Source of the DNA: an uncultured Acidobacteriia bacterium
Lineage (GTDB): Bacteria > Acidobacteriota > Terriglobia > Bryobacterales > Bryobacteraceae
Assembly: GCA_903851195.1 (NCBI GenBank)
Contig: CAINNJ010000038.1
Location: 62,001-126,000, forward strand
DNA length: 64,000 nucleotides
Direction: 5' to 3'
Within the stretch, counting starts at the first letter, position 1, and each line of letters opens with the position of its first letter. The notes below the pieces were generated by a model. That model was not told the DNA's origin. It worked only from the letters and a program-made list of their open reading frames with translations, and ran no database searches. Made by a program: the position numbers and the translations under genes. This document shows positions 16,125 through 25,949 of this stretch, in pieces.

Positions 16125-16883
16125 CTATTTGCGGATCATGGCCTGCGCGCGGGCCTTATCTTTGGTCGCGATGTCTTTGATCTGCGCGTTGGCGTTGGGC
16201 GAGGCAATCGCCTTGTCGAACCACGGCACGGCTTCCGCGTACTTCTTCGCGTCGAGCAGAGCGCGGCCGGCGCGGATCAGATCCGTCGGGTCGGTATCCA
16301 TGGTGGCCACTTTGTCGAGATCCGCCGCCACTTCATCCATCTTGTTGTGGTACGCGGCGACGATCGCCGTAGCGTAATAGCACTGGCCTTCGAAATCTTT
16401 CTTCACATCGGCCCACTGGGCGTCCGGCAGCTGCGGATTCGGTTTCTCCGCCGTCTTCAGGGCTTCCAGCGCCTGGTTGGCGTATTTGGTCGCCTTGGTG
16501 AGCTTTTCTTCCTTGTCCAGATCGTTATTGTGCGTGGTGCCCGCGTAGGTCTTCGCAAGCAGCACGGCCGCCTGGTAGTTCTTCGGATCCGCCTCGAGCG
16601 TCTGTTCGCCGAAGACGATCGCCTTGTCGTTATCGCCCTTCTGCTGGTAGGAATCCGCTTCGAGGTAAAGCGCGTAGGCCTTGAACTCGGTGTCGGCAAA
16701 CTTGGTGATCAGCTCGTCCGCCGCTTTGATGCGGGCGTCGGGATCCTGCGCGGAGAGCATCGCCTGGATCGCGTCAGCCTCTTTTTTGCTCTTGGGCTTC
16801 ATCTGCTTTTGGGCAAACGCGGGCATGCCGGCCAGCAGCGTGCCCGCGAGGAATACAGCGGCGAAAGTTTTCGAACGCCTCAT
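16125..16883 (-). CDS. Exported TPR-repeat protein, function unknown
   Basis: A 252-residue protein started at the ATG at 16883, which has an AGGAGA ribosome site at good distance and begins a clean signal peptide (MRRSKTFAAVFLAGTLLAGMPAFAQ); the frame is open further upstream without such support. The mature part is helical with several TPR-like pairs (AYALYLEADSYQQKGDNDKA, NYQAAVLLAKTY, DLIRAGRALLDAKKYAEA). Such proteins act as periplasmic scaffolds. It lies between another TPR protein (19 bases upstream) and rnc (9 bases downstream), so it is probably co-transcribed with both. A direct role with RNase III is not implied, because it is exported. Confidence 0.75.
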   Translation of the reverse strand: MRRSKTFAAVFLAGTLLAGMPAFAQKQMKPKSKKEADAIQAMLSAQDPDARIKAADELITKFADTEFKAYALYLEADSYQQKGDNDKAIVFGEQTLEADPKNYQAAVLLAKTYAGTTHNNDLDKEEKLTKATKYANQALEALKTAEKPNPQLPDAQWADVKKDFEGQCYYATAIVAAYHNKMDEVAADLDKVATMDTDPTDLIRAGRALLDAKKYAEAVPWFDKAIASPNANAQIKDIATKDKARAQAMIRK

Positions 16884-16902
16884 TTCGGAATCTCCTGAAT
16901 TG

Positions 16903-18405
16903 TTATGGGACATCCCGTTTGGGATTATCCTGCGATTTGATGCCTGCCGACTCTTTGCGCGCGGCTTCGAGGGCCTTGTCCGAGGCTCCCGGCACCGCAA
17001 GCGCTTCCTGATAATACTTCGTCGCCCTCGCGGGATCGCCGCCCGCTCTCGACAGCCGCGCCAGATAGACGTAACTCCAGCCTTTGGTAAAGGGATCGGG
17101 CGAAGCTTCCAGCGTCTTCTCGAAGAGCTTCACGGCCGCGTCCGGCTGGTTCTGCAGCGTCGCGATCCGGGCCAGCCCGAACCATGCCTGAGCATGTTCC
17201 TCGGCCGACCCTTTCTGTTCGAGCGACTTCAGAAACAGGTCGCGCGATTTGACATAAGACTTGTCGGAATAGAGCGCCTCGGCCTGCTCCAGCGTCTTCG
17301 CCGAAGCCGATAACTCCGGACCGGCCACCGTCACCTGGCGGGCTTTGCGCTGCAACTGTCCGGAATCGAATTTTACCGCCGCGATCCGCGCCGTTTCGCG
17401 CTTCAGATCGATATCGTTGACCATCTGCTCGGCGAAGAAGCGCATGCCCTGTTCCTGCTTTTCGAAGACGGGAAGCTGCTCGGAAAAGTACTCGGTGAGC
17501 ACATATCCCTGCTGCATCGCCTGCTGGATGCCGGCCTTGTTCTTATCGAGACGGCACTCCACGGCCTTGATCAGACTCTCGTTCGAGAGCAGGACGAAGT
17601 CGTTTTTGTAGTTCTCGTCGAGGGGCGAAAGCTGCACGACATCGAGCAGCGACCGCTTCTGCTGCAGGTCCATGCCGTACTTGATCATGATCGGATCGAG
17701 CTCGAAGTGCAGATAGGCATGCCGGATGTCGAACATTTTGGGCTCGACCGAGGGCGTCACGATCACGAACGCGTCGTCCCCGTAATTGCGGGTCTGCACC
17801 TGCTGCGGCGTGCCCAGCAGATCGATGAAGATCTGAAAACGGCGTCCGAGATAACCACCCGCCGAGACGCGCAGATAGCCATCCACTTTCGTCGTCATCG
17901 AGAGCACGGGCGTGTGGTATTTTTCGAGTTCTTTCTCGTACACCGGGCGGGCCCTCTGCCAGAGTTGGTCGAGACGCGCCTGCCGGTAGAAATCGATCAG
18001 CAGCGGCGTCAGCCCTTCCAGCGCCTTGGCGTCCGGCGGCACTTCCACGTCCCGCGTCCGCCACGCGAAATCCGGCGGTCCCGTGACCGAAAGCGCATAA
18101 GAGATGTACTGCGCCAGATCCTGCACGCCCGATTTGCGGCGTCCGTTGGTCTGTACGAAAGCTTTCAGCGCCGGCAGCGAGCCGATGTTCTGCTGCGCCA
18201 GATAGTCCCGCAGTTGCTGCCGCAGCGGGTTGTTGTCGGGCAGTTTGATGCCGTCGTCAAACCCGGCCGCGTTGATGGCGGCCAGCACGCAAAACAGGTT
18301 CTCGTTCGATTCCAGTTGCAGCGCTTCGGCGCCGAACGATGTGGGGAGACACAGCAGGCAGGCAGCAAAAACGCAGACCGCGGCTGGGGGCTGAATAGGC
18401 TTCAA
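16903..18405 (-). CDS. Exported protein with C-terminal TPR repeats, acidobacterial type
   Basis: A 500-residue protein with a signal peptide (VCVFAACLLCLPTSFG). The N-terminal ~330 residues form an all-alpha/beta domain I do not recognise. It contains ENLFCVLAAINAAGFDDG near residue 35 and DIRHAYLHFELDP near 230. The latter resembles a decayed metallopeptidase helix, with His-Ala-Tyr-Leu-His in place of HExxH. The C-terminal ~130 residues carry three to four TPR units (AWFGLARIATLQNQPDAAVK, GWSYVYLARLSRAGGDPARA). It is first in a minus-strand run with a second TPR protein and rnc. I would describe it as a periplasmic scaffold or an inactive peptidase relative; the peptidase idea is weak. Confidence 0.72.
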   Translation of the reverse strand: MKPIQPPAAVCVFAACLLCLPTSFGAEALQLESNENLFCVLAAINAAGFDDGIKLPDNNPLRQQLRDYLAQQNIGSLPALKAFVQTNGRRKSGVQDLAQYISYALSVTGPPDFAWRTRDVEVPPDAKALEGLTPLLIDFYRQARLDQLWQRARPVYEKELEKYHTPVLSMTTKVDGYLRVSAGGYLGRRFQIFIDLLGTPQQVQTRNYGDDAFVIVTPSVEPKMFDIRHAYLHFELDPIMIKYGMDLQQKRSLLDVVQLSPLDENYKNDFVLLSNESLIKAVECRLDKNKAGIQQAMQQGYVLTEYFSEQLPVFEKQEQGMRFFAEQMVNDIDLKRETARIAAVKFDSGQLQRKARQVTVAGPELSASAKTLEQAEALYSDKSYVKSRDLFLKSLEQKGSAEEHAQAWFGLARIATLQNQPDAAVKLFEKTLEASPDPFTKGWSYVYLARLSRAGGDPARATKYYQEALAVPGASDKALEAARKESAGIKSQDNPKRDVP

Positions 18406-18488
18406 AATGCGGTGGCCTGAATCCGCTAATATACCATTGTTGATTGGTTCCCTGAGCCTTCCGGCCGGTTAAAAGACTACCCGAAAAC

Positions 18489-19934
18489 ATGCTGCCACGA
18501 ATCATGATGGTTTCCTCGGAGGCCAGCCCCTGGGCGAAGAGCGGCGGCCTCGCCGACGTGGTCGGCGCCCTGCCCGACGCCCTTGCCCGACTCGGTCACG
18601 CGGTGGCCGTCGTCATCCCCCGTTATATGAACGCCTACGACGCGCCCGCCACGCGCGTCATCGGCCGTTTGCCGATCGCGCTCGGTCAGGCCGTCTATGA
18701 CGTGAGCGTCTGGGAGATGCGGTCCGGCGGCGTCACGACGTACTTCGTGGAGCACGGCGGTCTGTTCGGCCGCGCCGGCCTCTATGGCGATCAGTACGGC
18801 GAGTTCGGCGACAACCATATCCGCTTCGCCGTGCTCTCGAAAGCGGCGATCGAGATCTCCCGGCATCTCTTCCAGGCCGACATCTTTCACTGCCATGACT
18901 GGCAGGCTGGCCTGGTGCCCGTCTACCTGAAGACCGCCAGCGCGGTGGACCCGAACTTCCTCCACACGCGCACTGTTACCACTATCCATAACCTCGGCTA
19001 TCAGGGCTCGTTTCCCCGCCAAAAGATGGCCGAGATTTCCCTGCCCGACTCGCTCTATCGTCCCGATCTGCTCGAGTTCTGGGGCCGGATCAGCCTGCTC
19101 AAGGGCGGCCTCGTCTATTCGGACGAACTGACCACTGTCAGTAAAAAGTACGCCGAGGAGATCCAGACGCCCGAGTACGGTTTCGGCATGGACGGCTTTC
19201 TGCGCGCGCGGCGGGCGTCGCTGACCGGAATCGTGAACGGCGTCGATTACTCCCGCTGGAATCCGGAAACCGATACGGCCATTCCGGCGCACTATTCCGC
19301 GACGGCGCTGGAAGGCAAACAGACATGCAAACGCGAACTGCTGCGGGAAATGGGCCTGCCCGAAGCGGCGATGAACCGGCCGTTGCTCGGCATCGTCTCC
19401 CGTTTCGCCACGCAGAAGGGTTTCGACCTGATTGCCGACATGGCCTGGGAACTCTTCCGGGAAGACGTGTACATGGTGGTTCTGGGCAACGGCGAGCAGC
19501 GCTACGAGGAGATGTTCCGCTGGCTGACCATCCATTTTCCGAATAAGGTGGCGCTCCGGATCGGCTACAACGACGCTCTGGCGCACCGGATCGAGGCGGG
19601 CGCCGACATCTTCCTGATGCCCAGCCACTACGAGCCCTGCGGTCTGAACCAGATCTACAGCCTCCGGTATGGTACGGTGCCCGTAGTGCGCGCGACGGGC
19701 GGTCTCGACGATACCATCGTCGACCAGAACCAGCCCGAGTCGACCGGTTACAAGTTCAACGATTACACTGGAAATGCGCTGCTTGGCACAACGCGTGCAG
19801 CATGCCGGGAGTGGGAAGATCGCAAGGCATGGACGGCCATGATGCTCCGGGGCATGAAGCAGGACTTCTCCTGGGCGACGTCGGCAGCCGAGTATTCGCG
19901 GCTCTTCACACGGTTGCATCCTTCGGCGGCGTAA
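18489..19934 (+). CDS. glgA: Glycogen synthase (ADP-glucose type)
   Basis: A GT5-family glycosyltransferase of 481 residues that extends alpha-1,4-glucan from ADP-glucose. The N-terminal substrate loop WAKSGGLADVVGALP has Lys17 in the KxGGL motif. The C-terminal nucleotide-binding domain has SRFATQKGFDLI and PSHYEPCGLNQIYSLRYGT, with the family's Glu in HYEPCGL. Length and ends agree with bacterial GlgA. No other glycogen genes are adjacent; thioredoxin follows 30 bases later, close enough for co-transcription. The terminator after trxA would end both. Confidence 0.95.
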   Translation: MLPRIMMVSSEASPWAKSGGLADVVGALPDALARLGHAVAVVIPRYMNAYDAPATRVIGRLPIALGQAVYDVSVWEMRSGGVTTYFVEHGGLFGRAGLYGDQYGEFGDNHIRFAVLSKAAIEISRHLFQADIFHCHDWQAGLVPVYLKTASAVDPNFLHTRTVTTIHNLGYQGSFPRQKMAEISLPDSLYRPDLLEFWGRISLLKGGLVYSDELTTVSKKYAEEIQTPEYGFGMDGFLRARRASLTGIVNGVDYSRWNPETDTAIPAHYSATALEGKQTCKRELLREMGLPEAAMNRPLLGIVSRFATQKGFDLIADMAWELFREDVYMVVLGNGEQRYEEMFRWLTIHFPNKVALRIGYNDALAHRIEAGADIFLMPSHYEPCGLNQIYSLRYGTVPVVRATGGLDDTIVDQNQPESTGYKFNDYTGNALLGTTRAACREWEDRKAWTAMMLRGMKQDFSWATSAAEYSRLFTRLHPSAA

Positions 19935-19964
19935 GAGACTCTAAATAGCAGAACGAGGACTGAT

Positions 19965-20315
19965 ATGGCAGGATCAAATACACTCACTTTCACCGATGCC
20001 GGTTGGGACGAAGACGTCCTGAAGTCCGAGCAGCCCGTCCTGGTCGACTTCTGGGCGACCTGGTGCGGACCTTGCAGAGCGATCGCGCCTTCGGTCGACG
20101 CCCTGGCAACGGAATACGCCGGCAAGGCGAAGATCGGCAAGCTGGACGTCGATTCCAACGGAGCCACGGCGCAGCGGTACCAGGTGCGCGGCATCCCCAC
20201 GCTGCTGGTTTTCAAGGGCGGCCAGGTGGTGGAGCAGATGGTGGGCGGCGCGAGCAAGGAAGCGATTCAGGGGCTGATCGACCGTCACGTCGCACAGCCG
20301 GTTGCCCAGAGCTAA
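19965..20315 (+). CDS. trxA: Thioredoxin
   Basis: A cytoplasmic disulfide reductant of 116 residues. The active site is WCGPC (Cys34 and Cys37) in VDFWATWCGPCRA, with the cis-proline loop GIPTLLVFK and the end GASKEAIQGLIDRHV, all typical of the 105-115 residue thioredoxins. There is no signal peptide or extra domain. It lies 30 bases after glgA and is followed within 70 bases by a strong terminator. Confidence 0.95.
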   Translation: MAGSNTLTFTDAGWDEDVLKSEQPVLVDFWATWCGPCRAIAPSVDALATEYAGKAKIGKLDVDSNGATAQRYQVRGIPTLLVFKGGQVVEQMVGGASKEAIQGLIDRHVAQPVAQS

Positions 20316-20345
20316 GCCGCTCGCAACGGAGTAACGAAGTTCACC

Positions 20346-20382
20346 AGCCCGGCGCGGATTCGCTTCCGCACCGGGCTTTTTT
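20346..20382 (+). terminator. Rho-independent terminator after trxA
   Basis: The outer stem AGCCCGG / CCGGGCT (20346-20352 and 20371-20377) encloses a second GCGGA / TCCGC pairing and is followed by six T (20377-20382). It lies 30 bases past the trxA stop. Confidence 0.8.
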
Positions 20383-20415
20383 GCGTGTTTCGGCGCGTGT
20401 TCTAAACTCGAACGA

Positions 20416-21186
20416 GTGCTCGTCTGCCCTGTCCGCGACTGTCATCTGGTGCTGCGGCGGGAGACCGGACGCTGGCATTGCGAACGCGGGCACTCCTTCG
20501 ACATCGCGCGCAGCGGTTATGTGAATCTGCTGCAACCGCAGGAGCGCCGTTCGAAGAATCCGGGCGACACGGCCGAGGCGGTGGCGGCGCGGCGGCGTCT
20601 GCACGATCGGGGAGTGACCGCCCCGTTGTTGCGGGGCATCGCGGAGATGGCGGCTCTCACGCCGGGGGAAGCAGTGCTGGACGCCGGCTGTGGGGATGGC
20701 TTTTACCTCGGCTCACTGGCGCGCGAGTCCGGCTGCGAGGCGCATGGCGTCGACATCTCGATTCCGGCCGTCGATGCGGCGGCGCGCCGGTATCCCGAGG
20801 GCGAGTGGGTCGTCGCCAATGCCGACCGGTTCGTGCCGTATGCGAGCGGCTCGTTTTCGGCGGTCCTCTCGATTACCGCGCGCATGAATGCGCCGGAATT
20901 CCGCCGCGTGATCCGGGACGACGGCCGGTTACTGGTCGCCCTGCCGGCTCCGGACGATTTCGGCGAACTCCGCGGCACGGGGCGCGACGACCGCGTGGAG
21001 CGCACGATCGACACGTTCCGGCGGGATTTTCGCCTTGTGGAACAGCGACGCGTCACGACCGTGGCGGACCTGGATGCGGCATCCGTCGAAGATATTCTGC
21101 TGGCTATCTACAGGCCTTTGCAGTCGCGGCCAGCCGAGGGGTTGCAGGTCACTTTCAGTCTGGATCTGCTGCTGTTCCGGCCTTAG
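20416..21186 (+). CDS. RlmA-like rRNA guanine-N1 methyltransferase
   Basis: A 256-residue protein with the two-part layout of the RlmA family, which methylates N1 of G745 or G748 in 23S rRNA. It starts with a zinc-binding N-terminus: Cys4, Cys9, Cys22 and His26 in CPVRDC...WHCERGHSFDIA, followed by the family block SGYVNLLQPQ. An AdoMet-binding Rossmann fold follows, with motif I VLDAGCGDGFYLG near residue 90. The late part (FRRDFRLVEQRRVTT, then DILLAIYRPL) also fits. The first zinc pair is C-x4-C rather than the C-x2-C I remember from E. coli RlmA. The start is GTG at 20416. Whether it acts on G745 or G748 cannot be told. Confidence 0.82.
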   Translation: MLVCPVRDCHLVLRRETGRWHCERGHSFDIARSGYVNLLQPQERRSKNPGDTAEAVAARRRLHDRGVTAPLLRGIAEMAALTPGEAVLDAGCGDGFYLGSLARESGCEAHGVDISIPAVDAAARRYPEGEWVVANADRFVPYASGSFSAVLSITARMNAPEFRRVIRDDGRLLVALPAPDDFGELRGTGRDDRVERTIDTFRRDFRLVEQRRVTTVADLDAASVEDILLAIYRPLQSRPAEGLQVTFSLDLLLFRP

Positions 21187-21249
21187 GGCGTTGCGGAACG
21201 CCTCCCCGATCATATAGAATCAACGGAGCTTTTTCAGGAGTCACAAAGA

Positions 21250-24200
21250 ATGAAATTACAGGTACGCTCCGTGTGCCAGTTTACGCTGGCGGTTGCCGCT
21301 CTGTTTGGCAGCAGCCTGCACGCTCAATCGATTTACGGCACGCTTACGGGCGTGGTTTCCGATCCTTCCGGCGCGGTCGTCACCGGCGCCAAACTGCAGC
21401 TGAAAGATCAGCAATCCGGATCTCTGCGCGACTCGGTCAGCAATAACGACGGCTTTTATACATTTATTTCCGTGCCCCCGGGCGCCTATCAGCTCACCAT
21501 CACGGCGAGCGGCTTTGAGACTCTGAAGCAGACGGGCATCGCGATTCTGGGCGGCGACAAGATCAACGTCACGCGACCCTGAAGCTCGGCAGCACGGCGA
21601 ACGTCGTGGAAGTGACCGGCGACATCGACCTGGTGGCTCCGGTGGATTCGGGCGAAAAAGCCGACCGCCTGACCTCAAAAGAGCTCGACAATTTCATTCA
21701 GCTCGGCACCAATGCGGCCGAATATATCAAAATCCTGCCGGGTTTCGGTATTTCCAACGGCACGTCGAACACGGCCAACTACAACGGCCAGACGGTCGGC
21801 ATCAACGGCAACGGCGGCGGCGGCAACCAGAGCCCGCTGAACGGCGCGTACTCGTATAACGGCCTGCCGGGCAATTCGCTCGATATCACGGCGGACGGCG
21901 CGCACGTGTCCGACCCCGGCTGCAACTGCGCGACGCCGGTGAATCCGAACTCGAACATGATTTCCGAGTTCAAGGTCACCATGTCGAACTTCAACGCCGA
22001 GAACCAGAAGGGACCCGGCGTGATCAGTTCCGTGGCGAAGGGCGGCGGCCAGGCGTTCCACGGCTCCGGCACCCTTTCGGCCCGCAACGGCGTGCTGAAC
22101 GCGAACGACTGGCTGTCGAATTACAGCCGCGTCGCGAGACCTGAGAACGCCTACTATTATCCGGGCTTTACCCTCGGCGGCCCGGTGCTGCTGCCGCGCA
22201 CGAAGTTCAACCGGAATCGCGACAAACTCTTCTTCTTCACCGGCTACCAGTATTTCTATCAGGTTCTCGACACCGGCCTGCTGCGCGCCACCGTGCCCAC
22301 CGCGGGCATGCGCAACGGCGACTTCTCTCCGGCCGAACTGTCGAAACTGGGCAATTACACCACGACTGGCCAGGCGCCCCAGCAGATCAATGCGCGCGGC
22401 CTGGCGTCGTTTCCGGGCGGTATCATTCCGAAATCGGTGATCGACCCGAGCATGCAGTCTCTGATGAATCTCTACCAGGCTCCCAACGCCGACCCGAACT
22501 CCAACGCGGGTTACAACTGGGTGGACGACCGGAAGTTCAACCAGAACAGCTTCCAGTGGATGAGCCGCATCGATTACAGCTTCAGCGACAACACCAAGCT
22601 GTATGTCCGCTACAACGCGCAGCGCGAAGTGCAGTTGTTCCCGATCGGACTGTGGTCGGCGGCCAACCTGAATGCCCAGCCGTATCCGACGCCGATTCAG
22701 GGCAAGAACCAGTCCGATTCCGTCACCGCTTCCCTGACGCACGTGTTCAACTCGTCGATGACGAACGAGGCGGTGTTCGGCTACACCTACATCGGCTTCC
22801 CGAACGTGTTTCAGGATCCGGCGAAGGTGACCCGGAGCACGATCGGCTACCAGTACAAGGGCCTGTTCAAGAACGGCATCACGCAGTTCCCGAGCCTCAA
22901 CGCCTCGGGCGAAATCGCGAGCATCTCGACTTACGGCGGCTTTGAAGTGGGCGGGGCAACGCAGGGTCTGTACGCGGACAAGTGGCTGCCGAGCTTCAGC
23001 GATACCGTCTCAAAGATCTACGGGAAGCATACGTTCAAGGCCGGCTTCTTCTGGGAGCACATCCGGAATTCGCAGCCGAACAACGCCAGCACGCAGGGCG
23101 CGCTCAGCTTCAACAACGGCAACTCCAACAGCCTGGGCAGCGGTTATGCGGATATGCTCATCGGGAATCTGAATTCCTATACCGAGACCAATTTCAACCG
23201 TATCAACGATATCGGCTACACCACGATCGAAGGCTTCCTGCAGGACTCGTGGAAGGTCAGCAAGCGGATGACGCTGGAACTCGGCGTCCGTATCACGCGG
23301 TTCACGCCGTGGACGGACAATCTGGGTTTCGGCTACTCGATCTTCGATCCTTCCAAGTACAGCACCAGTTGTCTGCCCGTGCAGTACTGCGGTTTTGTGT
23401 GGAACAAGCGCGATCCGAGCGTTCCGGTGGCGGGTTTCCCGACGCGGGCGGCGTTTTATCAGCCCCGTTTCGGCGTCGCGTATGACCTCTTCGGCACCGG
23501 CAAGACCGTCCTGCGCGGCGGTTGGGGCCGTTATTACTACCACTCCGGCCAGTTCACGACGGGCCTGAACGTTTCGGCGGGCACGCAGGTCATCAACCTG
23601 ACCAACAACCAGGGCACCGTCAACACGCCGTGGGCCGGTTCGGCGACGGCGACACCGCTGCTGGTCAGCGAACTGGACGGACTTTCGGTCAACTCCGCGG
23701 CGCTTTCCACTGGCGCGGTGGATGCGAAGGACGACAAGAATCCGGTGACCGACAGCTACAGCTTCACGATTTCGCAGAAGATTCCGTGGTCCGGACTGTT
23801 CGAAGTTGCGTACGTGGGCAACCAGACGCGTGACATGGCGAACAGCAGCGGCGCGGGAAGCGATCTCAATCTGGTTCCGGTAGGCGCGATGTTGTCGTCG
23901 AAGAACGGCGGCGTGGATCCGGCGACTCTCAATGCCAACAACTTCCGTCCGCTGCTCGGCATCAGCGACATCAACCTGGCGACCAACAACCTGTATGCGA
24001 ACTACAACTCGGTGCAGGTGAAGTACATCCGGTCGAAGGGGCGTTCGCTCATCAGCGGCAACTACACCTTCGGGAAAGCGATGGGCATCGTGAGTTCGAC
24101 GCTCGATTCGTTCAACCTGAAGAACGACTACGGCGTGCAGTCCACCAACCGGCCGCATATCGCCAACGCGCTGTATTCCTACGAAATGGGCCGGATCACG

Positions 24201-24767
24201 CGCAACAAGTGGGCGGGGCTGGCGGCGAATGGCTGGCAGATTTCCGGGGTCATCCAGTGGCAGAGCGGCGCGAATCTGACGGGGCAACGCGGTCAGACCT
24301 TCGGGATGGCGCTGAACAACTACAAGATTCCGGGCACCACGTTCAACGTCAGCAACACTTCGCTGCTGGGCACTCCGAACATTGCGCTTTCGCCGATTCT
24401 CACCTGCGATCCGCGCAAGAATCTGGCGCCCAATCAGTACATCAATCCGAGCTGTTTCAGCTTCCCCACGCAGGTGGGACAGAACGGACCGACGACGCTT
24501 CCGGTGATCTACGGGCCGTCGTACTTCAATGCCGATCTCGGGATCTTCAAGAACTTCGCGGTGACCGAGAAGCACAAACTGCAGTTCCGTCTGGATGGTT
24601 ATAACTTCATGAACCATCCGCTGTGGTCGTTCAATGGCGCGAATCTGAACCTTGGCTTCTCCGGCAGCGGCACGACGGCGGGTCAGGTGAATACGCCGTT
24701 GTTCGGCACGGTGAACACGAAGCAGGGACATCGCATCGTGCAACTGGCCGTGAAGTACACGTTCTAA
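21250..24767 (+). pseudogene. Oar-like TonB-dependent receptor with an apparent one-base frameshift
   Basis: An outer-membrane receptor of the acidobacterial Oar type, read in two frames. The first frame (21250-21582) has a signal peptide and a carboxypeptidase-regulatory-like domain (IYGTLTGVVSDPSGAVVTGA) and stops at 21580-21582. The second frame resumes without loss at about 21576 (TLKLGSTANVVEVTGDIDLV) and continues for over 1,000 residues through the plug (PLNGAYSYNGLPGNSLDI) and barrel to a terminal aromatic VKYTF. Adding one G after ACG at 21571-21573 would restore the family's usual VTATLKLG reading, so a single missing base explains it. This could be a sequencing error or a recent inactivating mutation. 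The rest of the gene shows no decay, which favours an error or a very young event. A strong terminator follows, then the TPR/CRTAC1 pair. Confidence 0.85.
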
Positions 24768-24794
24768 ATCACAACCGACAGCGTTAAAATACAG

Positions 24795-24831
24795 CGGAGG
24801 GCTTCTCTTTACGGGAGGCCCTCCGTTTTTT
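24795..24831 (+). terminator. Rho-independent terminator after the TonB receptor
   Basis: An 11-bp stem with one G-T pair (24795-24805 with 24815-24825; arm CGGAGGGC plus TTC) is followed by six T (24826-24831). It ends nine bases before the ATG of the TPR gene, so that gene needs a promoter within or just before this region, or depends on read-through. Confidence 0.85.
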
Positions 24832-24839
24832 ATTTGGTT

Positions 24840-25949
24840 ATGACTTCCCTTCTTATTTACGTGGCGCTCGCGGGGCTGCTGGCGCAGACGGACCCGACCG
24901 AGGAGACGCTGAAGCAGGCGATCGGGCTCCACCAGCGCGGGGATGTGGAAGGGGCGATCCAGGGTTATAAGAACTATCTGGCGGTGCGGCCGAACTCTCC
25001 GCTGGCGCGGTCGAATCTGGGGGCGGCACTGGCGCGCACGGGCCGTTATCAGGAGGCGGTGGAGCAGTACCAGATCGCGCTGGAACTGCAACCGGGCAAT
25101 GCGGGAGTGGAACTGAACCTCGGTCTGGCGTGGTACAAGGCCGGGGAGACGCAACGGGCGGCGGAGGCGTTCGGGAAGATTCATGAGAAGGCTCCGGACC
25201 AACTGCAACCGACGCTGCTGCTGGCGGACTGCTGGCTCGCGATGGGCCGGGATAAAGATGTGATCCGGCTGCTGACGCCGCTGGGGGAACAGAGGCCGGA
25301 CGATCTGGCAGTCGCCTATCTTCTGGGCACGGCGCTGGCGCGGGACGGACAGATTGTGCCGGGGCAGATCATTATCGACCGGATTCTGCGGAAGGGCGAT
25401 ACGGCCGAAGCGCGGCTGCTGATCGGAACGACGAAGCTGCGGGCGCAGGAGTATCCGGCGGCGCTGGTGGATCTGGCGAAGGCGGTGGAGATGAATCCAA
25501 AGCTGCCGGAGGTTTACACGTATTATGGCCAGGCTTTGCTGCGGACCGGCGATGCGCCCCATGCGACGGAAGCGTTCCGGAAGGCGCTGGAGGCGAATCC
25601 GAACGACTTCGGGTCGAATATGCAACTGGCGATCCTGCTGAAGGAAGAGGGCAAGGTGGAGGAGGCGCTGCGGTGTCTGCGGCGGGCGCTGCAGGTGCGG
25701 CCGGGGGATCCGGGCGCGCGGTATCAGATGGCGACGGTTCTGCTGCGGGACGGGAAGGCGGACGAGGCGCGGGCGGATCTGGAGCAAATCGTGAAGGAAT
25801 CGCCGGAGTTCACGGAAGCGCATGTCACGCTGGCGACGGTCTACTACCGGCTGAAGCGGAAGGCGGACGGGGACAAGGAACGCAGTATTGTCCAGAAGCT
25901 GACTGCGGCGGCGCAGGCGAAGCAGCAGCAGGGGATCAATATTAAGTGA
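24840..25949 (+). CDS. Exported TPR-repeat protein coupled to a CRTAC1 protein
   Basis: A 369-residue protein, started at the ATG at 24840, with a short hydrophobic leader ([15 protein letters not shown]). Nearly the whole mature chain is TPR repeats, about nine units (for example [40 protein letters not shown] and [18 protein letters not shown]). The end is Lys/Gln/Ala-rich. Its TGA overlaps the GTG of the next gene by four bases (GTGA), a sign of translational coupling. TPR proteins next to CRTAC1 (ASPIC/UnbV) proteins recur in acidobacterial genomes; the pair is presumably a periplasmic complex, perhaps serving the neighbouring receptor. That link is inferred. Confidence 0.8.
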   Translation: MTSLLIYVALAGLLAQTDPTEETLKQAIGLHQRGDVEGAIQGYKNYLAVRPNSPLARSNLGAALARTGRYQEAVEQYQIALELQPGNAGVELNLGLAWYKAGETQRAAEAFGKIHEKAPDQLQPTLLLADCWLAMGRDKDVIRLLTPLGEQRPDDLAVAYLLGTALARDGQIVPGQIIIDRILRKGDTAEARLLIGTTKLRAQEYPAALVDLAKAVEMNPKLPEVYTYYGQALLRTGDAPHATEAFRKALEANPNDFGSNMQLAILLKEEGKVEEALRCLRRALQVRPGDPGARYQMATVLLRDGKADEARADLEQIVKESPEFTEAHVTLATVYYRLKRKADGDKERSIVQKLTAAAQAKQQQGINIK

